From: Nitriliruptoraceae bacterium
GTDB lineage: Bacteria; Actinomycetota; Nitriliruptoria; Nitriliruptorales; Nitriliruptoraceae
DNA: 6,251 nt
Assembly (NCBI GenBank): GCA_007134165.1
Contig: SLLJ01000317.1
Location: forward strand, 1 to 6,251
Direction of reading: 5' to 3'
Shown: positions 1 to 4,919 of the stretch, piece by piece
Layout of the letters: each line of letters starts with the position of its first letter
How positions within the stretch are numbered: the first letter of the stretch is position 1
Translations under genes and position numbers: made by a program
Notes under the pieces: generated by a model
What the model saw: only the letters and a program-made list of their open reading frames with translations
What the model was told of the DNA's origin: nothing
The model's database searches: none

Positions 1-653
1 CCGAGGTGCTCGACGGCCATGGCCGAGCACTCCAGGTGCCAGCCCGGCCGGCCCTGGCCCCACGGAGAGGTCCAGGCGGGTTCACCGGGCTTGGCGGCCT
101 TCCACAGCGCGAAGTCCAGCGGGTCCTCCTTGCGGTCGGCGTCGACGACGTCCGCGCCCTGCCGCATGTCGTCGATCTGCCGGCGCGAGAGCTGCCCGTA
201 GGCGTCGAAGGAACGCACCCGGAAGAACACGTCGCCGTCGACCTCGTAGGCCTTGCCCTGCTCGATCAACCGGGCGACCAGCGCCTGCATCTGCAGCAGG
301 TGACCGGTGGCCAGCGGCTGCACGTCGGGCGCCAGCACCCCCAACGCATCCATCGTGCGGTTCCAGGCCCGGGTGTAGCGGGTGGAGATCACCGGCGGCT
401 CGACCCGCTCGCGGCGGGCACGCAGGATGATCTTGTCGTCGATGTCGGTGACGTTCTGCACGAACAGGACCCGCAGCCCCTGCCAGCGCAGGTAGCGGCG
501 CAGCACATCGAACACGACCGCGGCGCGCCCGTGACCGACGTGGGCGTCGGCCTGCACGGTCGGACCGCACACGTACATCGACACCTCGCCCTCGATGCGG
601 GGCTCGAAGGGCCGCTTCTCGCGGCGCAGGGTGTCGTAGAGGACCAGGGACAT
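1..653 (-). CDS. cysS: Cysteinyl-tRNA synthetase, N-terminal part (3' end outside window)
   Basis: Class I aminoacyl-tRNA synthetase that activates cysteine with ATP and charges tRNA-Cys in the cytosol. The first 217 codons are present, a little under half of the usual ~460 residues. Seen directly: the start region 'MYVCGPTVQ' with Cys29, followed by the HIGH-type ATP-binding signature 'HVGHGR' (residues 38-43); 'NVTDIDDKI' a little later; and 'GRPGWHLECSAM' ending at residue 212. Cys29 and Cys209 match the known zinc ligands of the family; the remaining ligands and the KMSKS loop lie beyond the window edge. The ATG at 653 gives the standard N-terminus; the only Shine-Dalgarno-like element is a weak GGTGG six bases upstream. 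It follows ispF after 55 bp, as in other actinobacteria. The mycothiol ligase MshC is a paralogue, but the ispF context and N-terminus favour CysS. Confidence 0.95.
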   Translation of the reverse strand, partial: MSLVLYDTLRREKRPFEPRIEGEVSMYVCGPTVQADAHVGHGRAAVVFDVLRRYLRWQGLRVLFVQNVTDIDDKIILRARRERVEPPVISTRYTRAWNRTMDALGVLAPDVQPLATGHLLQMQALVARLIEQGKAYEVDGDVFFRVRSFDAYGQLSRRQIDDMRQGADVVDADRKEDPLDFALWKAAKPGEPAWTSPWGQGRPGWHLECSAMAVEHL

Positions 654-708
654 CGGCGACCACCGGGTCGGAGCGCGGGCCGGGCAGCGGCCCCACAGCA
701 GGCGCAGC

Positions 709-1212
709 CTACCGCTGGACGGGCAGCAGCAGGCAGCAAGCCCAGGCCGCGATGCCCTCGCCGCGACCGATGGTGCCCAGCCGGTCGGTGGTGGTGAACT
801 TCACCGACACCGCGGTGCGCTCCACGTCGAGCACGCCGCTGAGCCGCTCGCGCATCATCTCGCGGTAGGGCGCCAGCCGGGGGCGCTGGGCGATGACGGT
901 GACGTCGAGGTTGCCGACCGCCAGGCGCTCGAGACGGAGATCGGCGACGACCGCGGCCAGCAGGTGCATCGAGTCGGCCCCGGCGGTGTCGGGCCGGTCG
1001 ACCCCGAAGCGGGTGCCCAGGTCCCCCAGTGCCCCCGCTCCCAGCAGCGCGTCCGCGCAGGCGTGGGCGACGACGTCGGCGTCGGAGTGGCCGGCCAGCC
1101 CCGGCGCGCCGGGCACGACCACCCCGCCGAGCACCAGCGGCCGGCCCGGGTCGGTGCCGAACGGGTGCACGTCGATCCCGCTGCCGATGCGGGGGGCCGC
1201 CGCAGCGCTCAT
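709..1212 (-). CDS. ispF: 2-C-methyl-D-erythritol 2,4-cyclodiphosphate synthase
   Basis: IspF converts CDP-methylerythritol 2-phosphate into the cyclic 2,4-diphosphate, releasing CMP, in the MEP isoprenoid pathway; the family works as a cytosolic homotrimer. The 167-residue protein has the normal length (E. coli about 159). Visible motifs: 'GIDVHPF' with metal ligands Asp14 and His16; 'AGHSDADVVAHA' with His42 and the third metal ligand His50; 'LGDLG' with Asp64; and 'FTTTDRLGTIGRGEGIA' (139-155), the cytidine-binding and signature region. 'FGVD' replaces the usual 'FPDTD', as in mycobacterial IspF. The ATG at 1212 overlaps the ispD stop as ATGA and has GGAG seven bases upstream. An in-frame upstream start at 1278 would add an arginine-rich tail that is the ispD repeat read in another frame, so it is rejected. 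Confidence 0.97.
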   Translation of the reverse strand: MSAAAAPRIGSGIDVHPFGTDPGRPLVLGGVVVPGAPGLAGHSDADVVAHACADALLGAGALGDLGTRFGVDRPDTAGADSMHLLAAVVADLRLERLAVGNLDVTVIAQRPRLAPYREMMRERLSGVLDVERTAVSVKFTTTDRLGTIGRGEGIAAWACCLLLPVQR

Positions 1213-1949
1213 GCGCCCACTCCGGCGTCGCTGGCGTCGGCGGCGTCGGCGGCGTCGGCGGCGTCGGCAGCCAGCCACGCCGCAGCCAGCGCGAGGTCCT
1301 CGGGGAAGGTGATCTTGCGCCCGCGCACCGAGCCGGGCACGACCACCACCCGGCCCGTCAGACGACCGGCCGCCAGCGCCTGCTCGACCAGCGCGAGGTC
1401 GTCGGTGGCGGGCTGCCCGGCGGCCAGTGCCAGCTCGATCACCTCGGTGAGCACCGTGCGGGGGAACACCTGCGGGGTCTGCACACCGACCAGCCCGTCA
1501 CGAGGCACGGTGGCCACCACCACCTCGCCGTCCACTCGCTTGAGGGTGTCGGCCACCGGCAGCGCCGGCGCGAGGGCGACCACCCCGGCGGTCAGGGCCG
1601 CCACGCAGGCGCGCAGCACCTCGGGGGGCATCAACGCACGGGCCGCGTCGTGGACCGCCACCACCTCGACGTCTTCGGGCAGGGCCGTCAGCCCGGCGGC
1701 CACGCTGGCGGTACGGGTGTCCCCGCCGGGTACCAGTGCGGCGAGAGGCCGGCCGGCCAGGGCCGCCTCGAAGGCCGCCCGGGCGCCGGGGGGGTGCACC
1801 ACCACCGGGGGCCGCAGCCCGGCTGCAGCCAGTGCGTCCACGGCGTGGGCGAGCAGCGTTCGCCCGGCGAGCTCGACCAGCGCCTTGGGCCCGCCGGCCG
1901 CCAGCCGCTGCCCGCTGCCGGCGGCAACGAGCACCACCCCGACGTTCAC
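1209..1949 (-). CDS. ispD: 2-C-methyl-D-erythritol 4-phosphate cytidylyltransferase
   Basis: IspD joins CTP and MEP to give CDP-methylerythritol plus pyrophosphate, two steps before IspF in the MEP pathway (IspE lies between them and is not in this window). The 246-residue protein shows the nucleotidyltransferase signature 'LVAAGSGQRL' with Arg15 and Lys22 (equivalent to E. coli Arg20 and Lys27), 'GGDTRTASVAAGL' (75-87), 'AVHDAAR' with Asp101, 'PVADTLKRV' (131-139), 'VQTPQVFP' (156-163), 'ATDD' (181-184) and 'GRKITFPEDL' with Lys212. The GTG start at 1949 overlaps the stop of the PIN/TRAM gene (GTGA); no clear Shine-Dalgarno sequence precedes it, so translational coupling is likely. After the last conserved helix the protein ends in an Ala/Asp-rich tail (about 227-246) encoded by a 9-bp tandem repeat, longer than the family needs. 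Confidence 0.96.
   Translation of the reverse strand: MNVGVVLVAAGSGQRLAAGGPKALVELAGRTLLAHAVDALAAAGLRPPVVVHPPGARAAFEAALAGRPLAALVPGGDTRTASVAAGLTALPEDVEVVAVHDAARALMPPEVLRACVAALTAGVVALAPALPVADTLKRVDGEVVVATVPRDGLVGVQTPQVFPRTVLTEVIELALAAGQPATDDLALVEQALAAGRLTGRVVVVPGSVRGRKITFPEDLALAAAWLAADAADAADAADASDAGVGA
1220..1223 (-). promoter_or_regulatory. Ribosome binding site of ispF
   Basis: GGAG on the minus strand, seven bases before the ATG at 1212. It lies inside the last codons of ispD and supports this ATG over the longer in-frame alternative starting at 1278. Confidence 0.7.
1225..1269. repeat. 9-bp tandem repeat in the ispD 3' end
   Basis: The hexamer gcgtcg recurs at 1225, 1234, 1243, 1252 and 1261, an exact 9-bp period; the inner copies are the near-identical nonamer gcgtcggcg. 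On the coding (minus) strand it specifies an Ala-Asp-Ala repeat at the C-terminus of IspD. Because the unit is three codons, gain or loss of copies keeps the ispD frame. The repeat ends just before the Shine-Dalgarno sequence of ispF. Confidence 0.9.
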
Positions 1950-2992
1950 GCGCCGGCCGCCGGCACGGCGAACAGCATCCGGCCCTGGCGGTTCTGCAGG
2001 ATCGAGGTGACATCGACCTCGATCCTGCCGCCGATCGCCTCGGCGGCGTCGTCGACGACCACCATGGTGCCGTCCTCGAGGTAGCCGACCGCCTGCTTGG
2101 GATCGCGCCCGGCCTTGACCAGGCGCAGCTCGAGCCGGGTACCGGGCAGCACCGGAGGGCGCACCGCTTCCGCCAGCGTGTGCAGGTTGAGCGTGCGCAC
2201 CCCGGCCAGCTCGGCGACCCGGGCGAGGTTGGCGTCGCAGGTCAGCAGGGCGGCGCCGCGCTCCCGGCACAGCGCGGTGAGTTTGGCGTCGACCTCGGTG
2301 ATCCCGGCCGGGTCCAGCGGCGAGACCTCCACCGCGACCATGCTCTCGTCCTGGAGCACCTGCAGCCCCGACAGCCCCCGCTGGCCGAGCCGACGGCGCT
2401 GAGCGTCGCCGGCGTCCGCGACCGCCTGGACCTCTTCGACCACGAACATGGGCACCACCAGGATGCCCTCCAGGAACCCGCTGCGCGCCACCTCCACCAG
2501 CCGCCCGTCGAGCAACGCCGAGGTGTCGACCAGCTTCACGCCCGCCCCGCGGGACGGGGAGGAGACCTCCAGTCGACCACGCTGTCCGACGAACCGCGCC
2601 AGGTCCGCGCCCCGGGTCGCACCCAGCTTCCCGCCACCGTAGGCGAGGACCAGGATGATCAGCAGGGTGACCGGCACGGTGACCTGCTGCATGGGCAGCA
2701 GCAGCACCGGCAGCAGCACCACCAGCCCGAGCAGCCCACCGATCCCGGCACCGGCACCAGCGGCGACCAGGTTGACCGCGGGAATGGCCTTGAGCTGCTC
2801 GGCAGCGGTGTCGACCTGGCGCACCAGCATCCGGCCCAGCGCCCCGCCCAGCAGGTAGCCGATCAGCGCACCGAGCACGGCCGCCAGCAGCCGGGTGGTG
2901 TCGGGCTCGCCGATCTCCAGCCAGTCGTGCACCAACGGAGCGGCGGAGAACCCTGCGGCAGTCAGCAGCAGGACCACCGCAAGCCGCAGCAA
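1946..2992 (-). CDS. YacL-type membrane protein with PIN and TRAM domains
   Basis: 348 residues. The N-terminal third is hydrophobic, with about four membrane segments (roughly residues 4-21, 35-53, 73-99 and 104-121). A cytoplasmic PIN nuclease-like domain follows (about 152-275), with 'VDTSALLDGRL' (Asp156), 'FVVEEVQ' (Glu187), Asp235 and 'LTCDANL' (Asp253) as the expected acidic metal-binding set. A TRAM domain ends the protein (about 280-342, 'PGTRLELRLVKAG' to 'RMLFAV'); TRAM domains usually bind RNA. This is the architecture of B. subtilis YacL, which also sits between disA and ispD. An RNase activity is plausible from the intact acidic set, but the substrate is unknown. The start is uncertain: no ATG or GTG fits upstream, so I chose the TTG at 2992, 50 bp after carD and without a convincing Shine-Dalgarno sequence. 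The gene's stop overlaps the ispD start. Confidence 0.93.
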   Translation of the reverse strand: MLRLAVVLLLTAAGFSAAPLVHDWLEIGEPDTTRLLAAVLGALIGYLLGGALGRMLVRQVDTAAEQLKAIPAVNLVAAGAGAGIGGLLGLVVLLPVLLLPMQQVTVPVTLLIILVLAYGGGKLGATRGADLARFVGQRGRLEVSSPSRGAGVKLVDTSALLDGRLVEVARSGFLEGILVVPMFVVEEVQAVADAGDAQRRRLGQRGLSGLQVLQDESMVAVEVSPLDPAGITEVDAKLTALCRERGAALLTCDANLARVAELAGVRTLNLHTLAEAVRPPVLPGTRLELRLVKAGRDPKQAVGYLEDGTMVVVDDAAEAIGGRIEVDVTSILQNRQGRMLFAVPAAGA

Positions 2993-3042
2993 CTCGACGA
3001 TCGGTGACGAGCTGCCGGACGGAGAACGTGCGTCGCGGACGG

Positions 3043-3534
3043 TCAGGGCTTGGCCACGGCGAGGGTCTCTTCGACCAGTTCTTCGGCGCGGTCCTCGTCG
3101 GAGTCGGTGGCCACGGCCAGCTCCGAGAGCAGGATCTGCTTGGCCTTGGTCAGCATGCGCTTCTCGCCGGCGGACAGGCCCTTGTCCTTCTCGCGGGTGG
3201 CGAGGTTCCGAACCACCTCGGCGACCTGGTAGATGTCGCCGGAGCGCAGCTTCTCGTAGTTGGCCTTGAAGCGGCGCGACCAGTTGCCGGCGGCCTTGCC
3301 CTCGGGCTCACGCAGAACGTCGAGGACCTGCTCGACCTCCTTGCCCGACACGACATTGCGGATGCCGACCTCCTCGCAGGAGTCGGCGGGGACCATCAGC
3401 GTGAGGTCCCCGTAGGTCAGGCGCAGCACGAGATACTCGCGGGCCTCGCCCTTGAGTTCGCGCTCCTCCTTGCGTTCGATGACGGCGGCCCCGTGGTGGG
3501 GGTAGATGACGGTCTCGCCGACGCTGTACGCCAT
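3043..3534 (-). CDS. carD: CarD-family RNA polymerase-binding transcription regulator
   Basis: CarD binds the beta subunit of RNA polymerase and stabilises open promoter complexes, notably at rRNA promoters; it is essential in mycobacteria. The 163-residue protein matches the family length (M. tuberculosis about 162). The N-terminal Tudor-like interaction domain includes 'VGETVIYPHHGAAVIE' (5-20) and Arg25. The helical DNA-binding domain includes 'NWSRRFKANYEKL' with Trp85, the residue that wedges into the upstream edge of the transcription bubble, and 'GLSAGEKRML'. Met47 replaces the Arg47 found in mycobacterial CarD. The ATG at 3534 has AAGGAG nine bases upstream and gives the canonical N-terminus, so the 56-residue in-frame extension to 3702 is not used. 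The gene probably has its own promoter in the gap after disA; the PIN/TRAM gene follows after 50 bp. Confidence 0.97.
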   Translation of the reverse strand: MAYSVGETVIYPHHGAAVIERKEERELKGEAREYLVLRLTYGDLTLMVPADSCEEVGIRNVVSGKEVEQVLDVLREPEGKAAGNWSRRFKANYEKLRSGDIYQVAEVVRNLATREKDKGLSAGEKRMLTKAKQILLSELAVATDSDEDRAEELVEETLAVAKP

Positions 3535-3543
3535 AGGAGGCTG

Positions 3544-3549
3544 CTCCTT
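3544..3549 (-). promoter_or_regulatory. Ribosome binding site of carD
   Basis: AAGGAG on the minus strand, nine bases before the ATG at 3534. It fixes the carD start and argues against the longer in-frame open stretch. Confidence 0.8.
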
Positions 3550-3610
3550 GGATGCCAGACGGCTGCCGAGGCGAGGCGAGCGCCGCAACCGGGCTCCAGG
3601 GCTGGTTCCC

Positions 3611-3690
3611 GATTCACACGGAAAGGCCGTTCGCCTTCCCGTCCCACCGACGTCGCCTGGGTGATCCTCCGCGGCCGAACCGTGTGAACC
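3611..3690 (-). repeat. Long inverted repeat in the carD leader (possible RNA hairpin)
   Basis: Read on the minus strand, GGTTCACACGG (3690-3680) is matched by CCGTGTGAATC (3621-3611): 11 pairs as RNA, one of them G-U. Just inside, GGCCG (3676-3672) pairs with CGGCC (3629-3625), separated from the outer stem by a symmetric 3x3 internal loop (UUC opposite UUU). The outer stem can extend by one C-G and two U-G pairs. The apical part is about 42 nt. With the proposed promoter, the 5' arm begins within a few bases of the start of transcription. It could be a structured leader or, as DNA, a pair of oppositely oriented TTCACAC protein sites. Pairings were found by eye; no folding energy was calculated. 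Confidence 0.6.
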
Positions 3691-3700
3691 GAACGCCAGC

Positions 3701-3730
3701 AACCTACCATATGGATCGCTCTGCGCTCAA
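3701..3730 (-). promoter_or_regulatory. Candidate sigma70-type promoter for carD
   Basis: On the minus strand, TTGAGC (3730-3725) resembles a -35 box and TAGGTT (3706-3701) a -10 box, with an 18-bp spacer. Transcription would start near 3694 and give a leader of about 160 nt before the carD ATG. The stretch around 3700-3720 is noticeably richer in A/T than the surrounding DNA. The match is moderate, and other -10 choices are possible in the same stretch. Confidence 0.45.
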
Positions 3731-3765
3731 CCGATTCGGGGCCATCATCGCAGGTCAGACGCGTG

Positions 3766-3779
3766 ATCCCTGCAGGGAT
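3766..3779. repeat. Perfect 14-bp palindrome upstream of the carD promoter
   Basis: ATCCCTGCAGGGAT is an exact palindrome. Flanking CGTG (3762-3765) and CACG (3781-3784) extend the dyad with one unpaired base. It is centred about 79 bp before the proposed carD transcription start and about 56 bp after the disA stop. This suits an operator for a dimeric regulator; there is no T-run, so it is a poor intrinsic terminator. Confidence 0.6.
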
Positions 3780-3800
3780 GCACGATCAACCTGTCCGTTC

Positions 3801-3823
3801 GGCCACCATCTTTCGGCGGTGCC
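3801..3823 (-). terminator. Weak hairpin just after disA, possible terminator
   Basis: Five bases past the disA stop, the minus strand has GGCACC (3823-3818) able to pair with GGTGGCC (3807-3801), giving six pairs with one bulged G and a 10-nt loop. No U-tract follows, so it is at best a weak or factor-dependent termination site. Confidence 0.25.
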
Positions 3824-3828
3824 GGCGA

Positions 3829-4893
3829 TCACACGTACCGTTCGATGAGGCTGGCCTCGGCCAACCGGCGCAGCCCGTCCTGGATCACCCGAGCGCGGGT
3901 GTGACCGACCCCGTCGACCTCGTCGAGTTCTTCGACACTGGCCTGAAGGACGCTGGGCAGCGTGCCGAAGTGGTCGACGAGCCGCTCCGCGATCGCTGCG
4001 GGCAGCCGTGGGATCCGCGCGAACATCCGGTAGCCGCGGGGAGTGACCGACCGGTCGAGGTCCGAGTCGGGGTGGGCCAGCAGGCGGGCGACGCGCTGCC
4101 CGTCGAGCAGGTCCTCGTCGGACAGCGCCGCGATGTCCTCGAGCACCCGGGAGCGACGGCGGCGACGGTCACCGAGGTAGTCGCGGACCAGCAGCTCACG
4201 GTCGGGCAGCACCGCACCGACCAGCTCGTTGAGCTGCAGGCGGATCAGCCGCCCCTCGGTGCCCAGCTCGATGATGTTGTCCTCGACCTCGTCGGCGATG
4301 CGCCGCAGCATCTCGGCGCGCTGCAGCGCCAGCACCGCATCCCGTAGCACCGCGGTGCCCTCGATCTCACGGGCGGAGAGCGTGGCGGAGACCTCATCGA
4401 ACCGGGACCGGTAGCGCTCGAGGGTGGACAACGCCTGGTTGGCGCGGAACAGCAGCACCGAGACGTCCTCGACCACGTGCTTGGAGCTGCCGTGGTAGAG
4501 GGTGACCATCCCCATCGACTCCGACACCGCGATCACCGGCCGCCCGGTCTGCCGGGCGGTGCGTTCCGCGGACCGGTGGCGGGTGCCGGTCTCGCTGGTG
4601 GGCACCGAGGAGTCGGGCACCAGGTGGACGTTGGCGCGCAACACCCGCGAGGCGTGCTCGTCGAGCACCAGCGCGCCGTCCATCTTGGCGAGTTCGGCGA
4701 TGCGCTGCGAGGTGGCGCCGATGTCGATCGCGAAGCCGCCGGAGACCACCGGCTCGACCTCGGAGCCGAAACCGACCACCATCAGCGAACCCCGGCCGCT
4801 GCGGATGATGCGCTCGATACCCTCCCGCAGCACCGACCCCGGGGCCAGCATGGCCAGCACCCCGCGCAGCTGACCGCGGGTGGGCTCGGACAC
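3829..4893 (-). CDS. disA: DNA integrity scanning protein DisA (diadenylate cyclase)
   Basis: DisA makes cyclic di-AMP from two ATP and scans DNA; in characterised homologues, branched DNA such as recombination intermediates lowers its activity. The 354 residues match the family length (B. subtilis 360). Domains: N-terminal diadenylate cyclase (about 1-140) with 'MDGALVLDE' (the DGA motif, 72-74) and 'SETGTRHRSAER' (the RHR motif, 105-107), both intact; a helical spine (about 145-285); and a C-terminal helix-hairpin-helix DNA-binding domain (about 297-345, 'ELDEVDGVGHTRARVI'). The GTG start at 4893 has AGGGAGG six bases upstream. The reading frame stays open far upstream, but that part is the helicase gene read in the wrong frame. 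It lies 26 bp after the helicase, so the two may be cotranscribed. Confidence 0.97.
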   Translation of the reverse strand: MSEPTRGQLRGVLAMLAPGSVLREGIERIIRSGRGSLMVVGFGSEVEPVVSGGFAIDIGATSQRIAELAKMDGALVLDEHASRVLRANVHLVPDSSVPTSETGTRHRSAERTARQTGRPVIAVSESMGMVTLYHGSSKHVVEDVSVLLFRANQALSTLERYRSRFDEVSATLSAREIEGTAVLRDAVLALQRAEMLRRIADEVEDNIIELGTEGRLIRLQLNELVGAVLPDRELLVRDYLGDRRRRRSRVLEDIAALSDEDLLDGQRVARLLAHPDSDLDRSVTPRGYRMFARIPRLPAAIAERLVDHFGTLPSVLQASVEELDEVDGVGHTRARVIQDGLRRLAEASLIERYV

Positions 4894-4899
4894 GGTGGA

Positions 4900-4906
4900 C
4901 CTCCCT
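4900..4906 (-). promoter_or_regulatory. Ribosome binding site of disA
   Basis: AGGGAGG on the minus strand, six bases before the GTG at 4893, within the 26-bp gap after the helicase stop. It is the strongest Shine-Dalgarno match in the window and settles the GTG start. Confidence 0.85.
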
Positions 4907-4919
4907 GTGCGGCGCCACC

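Noticed and set aside
1213..1278. Longer IspF with an arginine-rich N-terminus
   Set aside because: The poly-Arg stretch is the ispD tandem repeat in another frame; the ATG at 1212 has its own GGAG and gives the standard IspF N-terminus.
6..2010. Long plus-strand open frames opposite cysS, ispF and ispD
   Set aside because: High GC leaves few stop codons on the antisense strand; the products are low-complexity with no family motifs, while the minus-strand genes are unmistakable.
3535..3702. N-terminal extension of CarD by 56 residues in the same frame
   Set aside because: The canonical CarD N-terminus begins at the ATG at 3534 with AAGGAG nine bases upstream; the extension is Gly/Ser/Arg-rich, overlaps the inverted-repeat region and resembles no CarD.
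3417..3710. Small minus-strand open frame beginning MVGCWR, as a possible carD leader peptide
   Set aside because: It runs deep into carD in another frame, has no clear ribosome binding site, and its start codon lies between the -35 and -10 boxes of the proposed promoter.
3535..3828. c-di-AMP riboswitch in the carD leader, because disA is adjacent
   Set aside because: I could not recognise the conserved elements of the ydaO-type riboswitch; the structure seen is a simple nested hairpin. A covariance-model search would settle it.
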